In this document: positions 39,016 to 46,732 of the stretch, one piece after another
How the letters are laid out: the number at the start of each line of letters is the position of its first letter
Numbering within the stretch: the stretch's first letter is position 1
From: Sphingobium sp. AS12
GTDB lineage: Bacteria; Pseudomonadota; Alphaproteobacteria; Sphingomonadales; Sphingomonadaceae
Assembly: GCF_019097845.1 (NCBI RefSeq)
Contig: NZ_JAHRGM010000067.1
Span: 236,824 to 300,823 of the forward strand
Length of the DNA: 64,000 bases
Reading direction: 5' to 3'
The notes under the pieces: model-generated
Told to the model about the DNA's origin: nothing
The model's database searches: none
Seen by the model: the letters and a program-made list of their open reading frames with translations, nothing else
Position numbers and translations under genes: made by a program

Positions 39016-39365
39016 GCTTTGTCACCCCAAACCCAGCCGCTTGGTGAAGCGTTTGCCGCGTGCCTCCGGCTGGAGGCGCGTTGGCGATGTCCTGTCTTCG
39101 CGCCGATCAATTGCAGGGGGCGGATGTCGCTTTCAGGGATGAGTTGATCGAGATTGTCCGACAGGCGCAACGCGCGCAGGATGCGAACAAATTTGTCGAG
39201 CTGGATTGGGCTTCCCGCTTCAAAGCGCTCAATTGTGCGCGGTGACACGCCCGCCGCATCGGCAAGCTGACGCTGGGTAAGATTCTGTCCGACGCGCTGC
39301 TGCTGCGCCCTGCGGCCCAACTCTTCGAGCATCGCAACTTCAGGCATGGTCTGACTGATTTTCAT
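39012..39365 (-). CDS. hipB: HipB-like XRE antitoxin
   Basis: A 117-residue DNA-binding protein with an XRE helix-turn-helix (LGRRAQQQRVGQNLTQRQLADAAGVSPRTIERFEAG, residues 15-52) and a flexible basic C-terminal tail. It precedes hipA with a 4-bp overlap and should neutralise HipA and repress the operon. Three copies of a palindromic element lie just upstream. An internal ATG at 39347 is an alternative start. Confidence 0.88.
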   Translation of the reverse strand: MKISQTMPEVAMLEELGRRAQQQRVGQNLTQRQLADAAGVSPRTIERFEAGSPIQLDKFVRILRALRLSDNLDQLIPESDIRPLQLIGAKTGHRQRASSRRHAANASPSGWVWGDKA

Positions 39366-39485
39366 ATCGCCACATATGACGAATAGAGAGCGATTGTCAA
39401 GATGATATCGTCACATGTGGCGATATGAACTTGCAAGCAGCCAGCGCGGAGATGAGCCGGATAAATCGTATTATGTGGCGATATA
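39364..39485. promoter_or_regulatory. Cluster of palindromic hipBA operators
   Basis: Three related sites surround the hipB start. The central one (39405-39426) is a 22-bp near-perfect palindrome with half-sites ATATCGTCACA and TGTGGCGATAT. One copy at 39364-39385 overlaps the hipB start codon (ATATCGCCACA then TATGACGA). A half-site-rich copy at 39472-39485 reads TATGTGGCGATATA. HipB proteins bind such repeated palindromes to autoregulate. Confidence 0.65.
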
Positions 39486-39709
39486 AGCTCTCAAATGGCA
39501 CCATTTCGTCTGATAAGGCGGATTATCATTTGCTGACTATGCGTGCCCGCGGGACTTCATGATTCGCAGGTCGGCAACGCCTTGGAAGATCGTCGCCAAC
39601 GTTTCAGGCTGCACCTTTCCGTTTCATAGCTTCCACGCTCTGGTAAAGTCTTTGAAAGGCACTGGGTTCGCTGATTATTAGATCGCTACCGCAATTTCTA
39701 GAGGTAGCC
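39486..39709. other. Intergenic stretch between hipBA operators and integrase fragment
   Basis: Together with the operator cluster this makes about 340 bp without a gene between hipB (start 39365) and the integrase fragment. I see no further coding or RNA feature; an AGAGGT ribosome-binding site lies just before 39710. Confidence 0.5.
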
Positions 39710-40282
39710 ATGCAGCAGTCCATCACCGATCGATCCCTTGCCCATCTCAAGCCGCAGACTAAACGATACGAGGTCCGCGACAAGCTATTGCCCGGCTTCG
39801 GGGTGCGCATCTCGCCCAAGAATCAGAAGAGCTTCTTTGTCGTGACCCGCATTGGTACCCGCCAGCGCCGGGTCAGCATCGGTCACTATCCCTTGGTGAC
39901 ATTGTCGTCCGCCCGTCAAAAGGCGCTCGAAGTGTTGCGCGATGCCCAGCGCGGCGTCGCCCCGCAAACACAAAAGACGCAAAAGGGCCAGCGGGTCGAG
40001 GACGTCGTCGACCTATTCATCACAAAATATGCCAAGCCGCGCACCCGAGCATGGGAAGAAACCAAGCGTGTGCTTGATCGTGAATTGATATCGCGGTTCG
40101 AAGGGCGGGATATCCGCTCGCTCGAACGCCGTGAGGTCATCACGATCTTTGATGCCGCCGTCGCGCGCGGAGCCTACTATCAAGCCAATCGCATCCTCGC
40201 GCGGGTGCGCAAATTCTTCAACTGGTGCATCGAGCGCGCGTCGGATCATAGACATTCTGTAACCGGTCGCGTCCGGTGGTGA
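39710..40282 (+). pseudogene. Truncated P4-type tyrosine integrase
   Basis: The first ~178 residues are a P4-type integrase: an arm-binding DUF4102-like domain (SITDRSLAHLKPQTKRYEVRDKLLPGFGVRI) and the start of the core-binding domain, ending RVRKFFNWCIERAS. Then the frame enters antisense hsdM sequence and stops after 12 alien residues. The whole catalytic domain (R-H-R-Y residues) is absent, so it is inactive. AGAGGT precedes the ATG at 39710. It runs head-on into the hsdM fragment. Confidence 0.85.
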
Positions 40283-40934
40283 CGATGCGCGCAAGGATCG
40301 TTGAGACTTGTTGCGGGGTGTAGAACTCCCCAGCCTTTTTCCCTGCGCCACTGGCGAACTTGCCAATCAGATATTCATAGGCATCGCCGAGAACGTCGCT
40401 GTTGATGTCGGCCAGTCGAAAATCCAAGCCATCGAGCCGGGTCATGATTTTTGCGATCAGGTCGTTGCGCTCGCTGACCGTGCGCCCCAACTTGGTTGAA
40501 CCGAGGTCCATATCTTCGAAGAGGTGGTTGAAATCCTCCTCGCTAGCCGCCCCCATTGTCGATTTTTGGATGTTTTCGAGGATGCGAGTCAGGTCGTCGA
40601 GGATGAAATTATCACCCTTGCGATTGCCGCGTTCGGCGATCGACGCAAACAGCTCAGACGGCTTAAGAAAGTAGCCTAACTCATCAATCGCTTCGGCACG
40701 AACCGCATCAAGATATTCATCGCCGTCATCGGTTCCTTCGCGAATATCGGTAAACTCGATATCGTCAGGTTTCAAAATACTGTTGGCGTATAGGTGAATT
40801 CGTTCAGACAGATATTTGAAGAAGATGAAGCCCAAGATGTAATCGCGAAACTCGTCCGCATCCATTTTGCCGCGCAGATCGTTCGCGATTGCCCAAAGCG
40901 CTTTCTCCAACTCCTTCTTCTGCGCGTCGGTCAT
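40218..40934 (-). pseudogene. Truncated type I restriction methylase subunit HsdM
   Basis: Residues 1-230 match the N-terminal helical domain of HsdM (EKALWAIANDLRGKMDADEFRDYILGFIFFKYLSE) and the beginning of the methylase domain (GKKAGEFYTPQQVSTILARIV). The sequence breaks off at NVYDPT, just where CGSGS of the SAM-binding motif should follow, and continues with six alien residues from the integrase fragment. The catalytic NPPF/DPPY part and hsdS/hsdR are missing, so no modification activity is expected. Confidence 0.85.
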
Positions 40935-41426
40935 AAGTAACGTTGATCCCCCGAGATTCTGCTTTGCTTTCCTCTATCGGCTGAGGGCAGCAGACGCACG
41001 TGATTTTTGCGCTGAATAGCCGAAAGCAGCTCTGGTACCCCATTGGTACCCAGCGTCTCGGCTCTCGCCCTCGAACTGCTGTAAGTCATTGAAAAATGGT
41101 GGACGCACTTGGGCTCGAACCAAGGACCCGCTGATTAAGAGTCCACCAACCTGCTTTGATTTAAAGGGATTTTTCCTGTAAACCGCTGCGGCTTTTGGCA
41201 CCGAAAACCGTAACTGTCAAGCTCCATTGTAAACCAAATTTGGCTTGGTGGATGCTCTTCCATCCGTCCCAAAGTATTGTTTAATCCTAGTCGCTAGCGG
41301 CGATAGGCAACTGACATAACGGGATGAATCTGAGTGACTTGCTTCGGCAATTTTCTGCCCTGTCTCGGCCTCATCAAGCTTCAATCACCGTTCCCATAGC
41401 CGGGCATTCGCGGATATAGTCAGCGC
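40935..41426. other. 490-bp intergenic region at the right end of the island
   Basis: No credible gene. It contains a second copy of the CATTGGTACCCAGCG segment (near 41041), the tRNA 3'-end copy (41097-41141) and about 285 bp of less GC-rich sequence before the Shedu-like gene, where I see no feature. Confidence 0.6.
41097..41141 (-). repeat. tRNA 3'-end copy, right attachment-site remnant
   Basis: Same 45-bp layout and orientation as 37393-37437, ending GCGTCCACCA on the minus strand. The T-stem differs by a paired change (CTTGG/CCAAG instead of CTAGG/CCTAG), so base pairing is kept in both. The sequence beyond the anticodon-loop-like part does not form a tRNA. Confidence 0.7.
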
Positions 41427-42287
41427 ATGTTTGAAAAACGCTATACGATCATTCCTGACGCGCCCCGCCCCATGGCGGGCGACGATTATGCTGACTATCT
41501 AAAGGTAGCATGGCTAGCCCTCCTTAACGGAAACCCATCCGAGTGTGAGGTCCAAGAATTTCTGGAGCGGCACCCGGCGATGATTCCTGGGGCCTTTAGT
41601 GTGGTTGGCGGACCATCGGGCCATGCACCTTTCCCTGACGCTGTAATCTCGCAGCCAGAGTTATATGGCTATCAGCGCCGCAGGCCCGATTTCATGTGGA
41701 TATCGAAAAATAGCCTGGCATTGAATCCCGTCCTTATAGAGATCGAGGCGCCGAACAAAAAAATGTTCCGGAAAGATGGGACACCTACAGCGGAATTCAC
41801 ACAGGCGAAGAATCAGCTTCTGGAATGGAAAGCGTGGTTCAGCAAGCCGGAAAATCAAATTGCATTTTTGAGAGATTACGGCGTCCCGTTTCATCGGCTT
41901 AAGCTTGATCCACAATATGTACTCATTTACGGACGACGCAGTGAATACGAGGGCAATGAACAGTTGACGCGCCTACGGTCCGAGCAAATGGGTGCGAACG
42001 AAGTCCTGATGAGTTTTGATCGACTGCACTTCGATGGAAATTCCGATCAGTTTGCAAGCGTTCGTCACACGCCATCGGGCTATGAGGTTCTTCACGTGCC
42101 GCCCACACTGTGGCTTGGTCCGACAATGTTCAGCTACGACGAGCGTCCAAACGGCCTCCATGAGGCAGTTGGTAACAATCCATTTATCAGTCCCGATCGA
42201 AAACAGTTTATGATGGAGCGCATCTCATATTGGGAGGAGGTGAACAGCAAGCGACGAGGTATCTATTCCAACGCCGATCGCGAATAA
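41427..42287 (+). CDS. Shedu-like DUF4263 nuclease-fold protein (putative phage defence)
   Basis: A 286-residue protein I place in the DUF4263/Shedu family from its core: RRRPDFMWISK (Asp near residue 88), PVLIEIEAPNKKMFRKDG (Glu near 105 and 107) and AEFTQAKNQLLEWKAWF (Gln near 130). This is a PD-(D/E)XK nuclease pattern in which the usual Lys is Glu, as in a DUF4263 subgroup I recall. Shedu proteins act alone against phage in other bacteria; defence here is inference. It lies just outside the hip island and is less GC-rich. The start ATG at 41427 has a weak ribosome-binding site. Confidence 0.6.
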   Translation: MFEKRYTIIPDAPRPMAGDDYADYLKVAWLALLNGNPSECEVQEFLERHPAMIPGAFSVVGGPSGHAPFPDAVISQPELYGYQRRRPDFMWISKNSLALNPVLIEIEAPNKKMFRKDGTPTAEFTQAKNQLLEWKAWFSKPENQIAFLRDYGVPFHRLKLDPQYVLIYGRRSEYEGNEQLTRLRSEQMGANEVLMSFDRLHFDGNSDQFASVRHTPSGYEVLHVPPTLWLGPTMFSYDERPNGLHEAVGNNPFISPDRKQFMMERISYWEEVNSKRRGIYSNADRE

Positions 42288-42452
42288 TATGCTGCCTCTT
42301 CAGAGTGTGGCTCGACTGATTTCGGTTCAGGCTGGGAAGGAAGCGAGCGGCGCGCGAATCCTCAAATTGGGCCGTCATTTCACCGGCGAGATAAGCCAAA
42401 TTATAAGATCGTGTTCGGATATTCCTTCCGCCATTGCTGCGCAATGCATATT

Positions 42453-42467
42453 TGCGAGTGACTCGCA
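42453..42467. promoter_or_regulatory. Predicted Fur-type operator
   Basis: TGCGAGTGACTCGCA is a perfect 15-bp palindrome 55 bp before the sigma factor start, followed by TTAATAA, which could be a -10 region. The form resembles iron-responsive Fur boxes (TGCGAATGATTCGCA-like) before iron genes in proteobacteria. Confidence 0.5.
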
Positions 42468-42521
42468 TTAATAAAGGGTGCTAACACAGGCTGGTTTTTG
42501 ACGGGGTGAAGGGAACTGAGA

Positions 42522-43034
42522 GTGCCGGACGGGAAGGCCTCCCTCGAGCTTTTCCTCTCCCATCGTGCATCCCTCATCCGTTACGCTAAAAGGATATCCG
42601 GTGAGGGGGGCGATGCAGAAGACATTGTCCAGGAAGCCTGGCTGCGCGCTGCCGGCGCAGCCAAACTACCCGCTGCCGAAATGATGGCCTATTTGCGGAT
42701 GACCGTGCGAAACCTCGCCCTGAACCGTATCCGACGCAAACGGATCGAGGCGCGTATATTCGAGGCTGATGGCGGAACGGGGGCAAGCGACATCCCCTCG
42801 GATATGCCGGACCCAGAGGCCGCCGCGATTTCACGTGACGAATATGCACGGATTGTCGCCGCGCTCCACGGGATGCCCAACGACATGCGGACCGCGGTGG
42901 AGATGCACCGGATCGGCGGCGAAAAGCTCAAGGATATCGCGGCGCATCTGGGGGTCTCTACAACTACCGCACACACGCTGGTCCTGAACGGTATCGAGCG
43001 CTGCCGCGCCGGAGCCGATCGCGGATCAGCATGA
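42522..43034 (+). CDS. ECF RNA polymerase sigma factor, FecI-like
   Basis: A 170-residue sigma factor. Region 2 contains DAEDIVQEAWLRAA and region 4 LKDIAAHLGVSTTTAHTLVLNGIERCR. With fecR and an STN-containing TonB-dependent receptor directly downstream, it fits the FecI type of cell-surface signalling, where ligand binding outside activates the sigma factor. The start is GTG at 42522 with AAGGGA upstream. A Fur-like palindrome precedes it. Confidence 0.9.
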   Translation: MPDGKASLELFLSHRASLIRYAKRISGEGGDAEDIVQEAWLRAAGAAKLPAAEMMAYLRMTVRNLALNRIRRKRIEARIFEADGGTGASDIPSDMPDPEAAAISRDEYARIVAALHGMPNDMRTAVEMHRIGGEKLKDIAAHLGVSTTTAHTLVLNGIERCRAGADRGSA

Positions 43035-43125
43035 GAAATTTCGTGCGCCGCCGAAAAATCGTCCCGCTCATTTGTTTATTCAATAAGGGGCCCATTGTAA
43101 TAGCGGTCCCGGCAAAAGGGCAATC

Positions 43126-44118
43126 ATGAACGCTGGACTTGGCGGAGATGGGGCTGAACGCGGTCGAGCCAACCGCGAGGCGTCCGGGTGGGCTATCCTG
43201 CTTCAGGAAGAGCCTGAGGATCAGGCGATGCGCGCGCAGTTCTCGGCGTGGCTCGACGCAAATCCCGTCCATGGGGCTGCCTGGGCAGAGACGCAGCGCA
43301 TCAGCCATGTGATCCGGACGGCACCACCCGCTCCAGCGGACCGCTGGCGAAGAAAGAAGTCCATCATTCTTCCATTCGTGGGGAAGGGTAGGGGACATGG
43401 CGTCGGAATTGCCGCCCTGGCCGTCGCGGCCTGCTTCGCTATTGTCGCCGGCCCCGGCCTGCTCATCGATCTGCGCGCTGACGTTTCGACCGGAACAGGC
43501 GAGATACAGCAGGTCCATCTGGCGGATGGAAGCACGATGCTTGTCGCCCCGCAAAGTGCTGTCGCCTTTGACGTCAGCAAGGGCGGGCAACGAGAAGTTC
43601 GACTCCTCAAAGGCAGGGCCTGGTTTGAAGTGGCCCCCGATCCGGATCGCCCGTTCCAGGTTGCCGCCGCCGATACGACAACTACGGTTCTGGGTACCGG
43701 CTTCGAGGTCAGCCGGATCGATGATCGGCGGGCCTCTGTTACCGTAAAGCACGGGCATGTCCGCGTCTCCTGCAACGATCGGCCCAGTCTGACCGAAGCG
43801 CTGATGGCTGGAGATGCGCTCAGCCTGCGCTGCGATGACGCCAGTGCCGCCAGAAGCAGCATCGATCCCACACAGATCGCGGCGTGGACCGATAGCCAGA
43901 TCGTCGTCAGCGACAGGCCGGTCATGGAAGTGATCGACGCCCTGAAGCCTTGGCACAGCGGCGTCATCCTGACCTTTGGCGAGGGCTTTGCCAAACGGCG
44001 CGTCACAGGCGTCTATGACGCGCACCAGCCCGTGCCCGCCCTGCAGGCGATCTCCAAGGCGCAGGATTTGAGGGTGCGCAATCTCACGCCGTGGATCACG
44101 GTGATTTCAGCCGAATAG
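43126..44118 (+). CDS. FecR-family anti-sigma/signal transducer
   Basis: A 330-residue inner-membrane protein. The cytosolic N-terminus has the FecR_N-like ASGWAILLQEEPEDQAMRAQFSAWLDANPVHGAAWAE, then a membrane helix (GIGIAALAVAACFAIVAG region, about residues 88-108), and a periplasmic FecR domain (VHLADGSTMLVAPQSAVAFD; LLKGRAWFEVAPDP; TTTVLGTGFEV). It relays receptor occupancy to the neighbouring sigma factor. 91 bp downstream of the sigma gene and followed by the receptor. Confidence 0.92.
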   Translation: MNAGLGGDGAERGRANREASGWAILLQEEPEDQAMRAQFSAWLDANPVHGAAWAETQRISHVIRTAPPAPADRWRRKKSIILPFVGKGRGHGVGIAALAVAACFAIVAGPGLLIDLRADVSTGTGEIQQVHLADGSTMLVAPQSAVAFDVSKGGQREVRLLKGRAWFEVAPDPDRPFQVAAADTTTTVLGTGFEVSRIDDRRASVTVKHGHVRVSCNDRPSLTEALMAGDALSLRCDDASAARSSIDPTQIAAWTDSQIVVSDRPVMEVIDALKPWHSGVILTFGEGFAKRRVTGVYDAHQPVPALQAISKAQDLRVRNLTPWITVISAE

Positions 44119-44261
44119 CCATCGCCTGCGATTTTATCGCCGTCCCCTGCATTTTTTTCCGAAAAACACCGCGCCTGGATTGTTCTTTAAGATAGGGGTG
44201 GATGCAATTGCGTCGCAATTGCATTTCTTACTCCGGGAAAGAGCGGAAGGGGCGTGCAATT

Positions 44262-46622
44262 GTGTTTCCGGGGGTTTTAAGATTAAGTAAGAAGCGAGAT
44301 CGGATTCTGGCGGCTTCGCTATTGGCTTCGGTTGCTGCCGCGGGCGTTGCGGCCCCTTACGCGGCTAGCGCGCAGACTGGCAGCGCAGCGAGCACCAGGG
44401 AGTTCAATATTCCTCCCCGCGCGCTGAGCGACGCGCTGACCGACTTCGGGCGGCAATCGGGGATGCAGGTCAATGTGAATGCGGACGAGATTCGCGGGCG
44501 ATCGTCGCCTGGCGTGTCTGGCCGGATGTCCAATGCACGGGCGCTGAGCCTCGTTCTGGCGGGAACGGGCCTCACCTGGCGGTTGGACAACGGGTTCGTC
44601 ACCCTTGCGCCGACGCCACGGAACGCGCAAGCCTCCGACAATGCGCAAAGCAACGTGCAGCTTGGCCCGCTGCGCGTGGACGGGGCGCAAACGGGCAACC
44701 TCGCTGCCGCACAGGAAACCGGCGTAGAGCGCGACGCTCGGCGCAAGGACGAAATCTACGATCAGGATATTTCCTCCACTTTCGCGAGCCGCGAAGAGGT
44801 GGAGCGCTACAGGGGCACCAACACGGCTGATGTGCTCAAGGGCATGGTCAATGTGTTCAGCGGCGACTCGCGCAACGGTGGCGCGCTCGATCCCAGCATT
44901 CGCGGCATTCAGGGGCCAGGACGTGTCCCGGTCGTCATCGATGGCACTGAGCAGGCGCTGACCGTGTGGAAGGGCTATAACGGCGCTGGCAATCGCAGCT
45001 ACATCGATCCGAGCCTGATTTCCGGCGTGCAGGTCCTCAAGGGGCCTGTTTCGACACGCGGGGTCAACGGCTCGACCGGTGGTGCGGTCGTCATCAACAC
45101 GCTCGACGCTGCCGACATATTGAAGCCTGGCCAGAACTTCGGCGTGGAACTCAAGCTGGAGGGCGGCAACAATTCGACCAACCCGCGCTGGCCGACGCTG
45201 CTGACAGGGCAGGACTATCGGACTGTACCCGGCTTTCCCACCGGCTTCTCGACCAGCTACCCCTATGGCGACCCTTCGCTCCGGGTGAACTTGCGCACGG
45301 AAGACGACAACGAGGCCTTTTCCTTCGGCGATCGCGCGATCCGGATCGCCGCGGCGGGTCGCCTTGGGGATCTGGAGCTGTTCGGCGCCTACGCGTTCCG
45401 CGAGCGCGGCAACTATTTCTCCGGCAAGCACGAAGCCGACTATTATCAGCAGGCCGGCCTCCCGCTCAATGCGGCCAATTATGTTCGCCTGCTGGGTCTT
45501 AACTACGATCCCGGCAATGAGGTGCCCAACACGTCGAGCGAGCTGGAATCGGTCATGCTCAAGGCGACATGGAACATCGCCAACGACCAGGCCCTGCAAA
45601 TCGGCTTTCGCGATACCCGATCCAGTTTCGGCGAGATCATGCCTTCGCGGATCATGACGACCGGCAACGGCTATACGTTCGGCAATATCCAGTGGCCCGA
45701 GAGCAAAGTTCACCTCCAGGCCTATAATGCAGAGTATAAATGGCAGCCGGACAGTCGATTCATCGATTTCAAGGCGACGGCGTGGCTGACGGACACGGTG
45801 AGCGATACCTATAGCGCGGGCGGCTTTCCCAATGCCGCCTCGTCCGCCAACCCAATCATCGTCAACACGGCGATCGCCAACGCACACAACGATCGTTTCG
45901 GCTTCAGTGCGAGCAACCAGTTCAATCTGTCATCGAAACTCAGCGTCCTGCTAGAGGGCAACTGGCAGCACGAGAAACTGCGCTCGGACGACGATTATCT
46001 GCTCGCAACGCAGGTGCCCGGTTGGCGGGCTTATCCGCGCGCGGGTCGCCGCGAGGAATATCGCATCAATCTGAGCGGCGAATGGAAGCCTGTCAGTTTC
46101 CTCAAGCTTAACGCAGGCATCGCCTATACCGGCTATTGGGCGAAGGATGATTTCCTGCCCAAGCTGATCGAATATAGTGGCGGGTCGATCACCCAATTTG
46201 TGAACACGAAATACTCAACCAGTTATAGGACCACGGAATCCACGGTCGATGCCTATGCAGCATCGCGCCGTGAGTTTCATACCGCCCGCGTCGCGAGTGG
46301 AGCATTGTTGCCGTCCCAACTGGAGCCCACAATAGCTCGGGAAGTGGCTGCGTTCGCCGCCAACCCCCGAAGCTTCACCTGGACCCATGCCGGCCCCGAC
46401 TGGGTGCCGGATGGGAACGGCAAATACCGCCGCGCAGACAATATCTGCATCAACGGTTTCCTCGACACCATGGCGAACGTGAGTCAATGCAGCGTCAGTG
46501 CTGCTGCTGGAAATACGCCCGTCTCCATCACCGAGGCCAAGCGCAAGTCCGGGCATGGTTGGCTTCGGTTCCGCCGCGCAGGCGCTGGCTGGGGTCGCGA
46601 CCTTCAGCAATCGCCAGTATGA
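44262..46622 (+). pseudogene. TonB-dependent receptor with STN domain, 3'-truncated
   Basis: An outer-membrane receptor, probably for heme or a heme-protein given its neighbours. Order: signal peptide (KKRDRILAASLLASVAAAG), STN signalling domain (FNIPPRALSDALTDFGRQSGM), plug (DVLKGMVNVFSGDSRNGG; IDPSLISGVQVLKGPVSTRGVNG) and beta-barrel. The barrel stops after SITEAKRKSGHGW; the last ~18 residues are a frame-shifted reading of another gene's end and no terminal aromatic strand is present. About a quarter of the barrel is missing, so it should not fold. GTG at 44262 has GGAAGGGG upstream; ATG at 44202 is the alternative. Confidence 0.8.
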
Positions 46623-46647
46623 CGCCGCTTTCGGCGGTTCGCAGTAA
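46549..46647 (+). pseudogene. 3' remnant of a TbpB-like surface lipoprotein
   Basis: In the frame one base off the receptor, the sequence reads GMVGFGSAAQALAGVATF then SNRQYDAAFGGSQ and stops at TAA (46645-46647). This resembles the end of TbpB-like or hemophilin-type C-terminal barrels (G-x-F-x-G-x-x-A-x-E-x-G-G-x-F ... AFGG). Such lipoproteins are Slam clients, and a Slam gene lies directly downstream. Only about 32 codons remain. The identification is from pattern only. Confidence 0.5.
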
Positions 46648-46660
46648 CCCGTTGCCGTGA

Positions 46661-46704
46661 AGAGAGGGGCCAGGGCCGGGTTTCCCGGCTCTGGCTTCTC
46701 TTTG
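46661..46704 (+). terminator. Terminator-like hairpin before the Slam gene
   Basis: GCCAG and CCGGG on the left pair with CCCGG and CTGGC on the right around a TTT loop, extended by AGAG/CTCT, and the hairpin is followed by TTTGC. It sits 14 bp after the lipoprotein-remnant stop and 29 bp before the Slam start. It could reduce exporter expression relative to its upstream client. Confidence 0.55.
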
Positions 46705-46732
46705 CAGCAGCACGCCGAGACTGAAGCCACGC

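Larger units (their letters stand above)
37393..41141. mobile_element. Decayed genomic island between two tRNA-end repeats
   Basis: Direct repeats of a tRNA 3' end (37393-37437 and 41097-41141) bound about 3.7 kb holding hipA, hipB, a truncated P4-type integrase and a truncated hsdM. Tyrosine integrases of this type recombine at tRNA 3' ends, so the boundaries look like attL and attR. The integrase has lost its catalytic domain, so the island can no longer move by itself. Confidence 0.65.

Noticed and set aside
41097..41141. tRNA-Lys gene
   Set aside because: Same reason: the sequence upstream of the anticodon-like part cannot form a D-arm or pair with the acceptor end.
40974..41201. 75-codon minus-strand frame over the right tRNA-end copy
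   Set aside because: Its protein is largely a translation of the tRNA remnant and flanking attachment sequence.
37113..42521. Prophage
   Set aside because: An integrase fragment and attachment repeats are present, but no capsid, tail, terminase or phage replication genes.
44319..45887. 522-codon minus-strand open frame across the TonB-dependent receptor
   Set aside because: Antisense to a clear receptor reading; no motifs and no ribosome-binding site.
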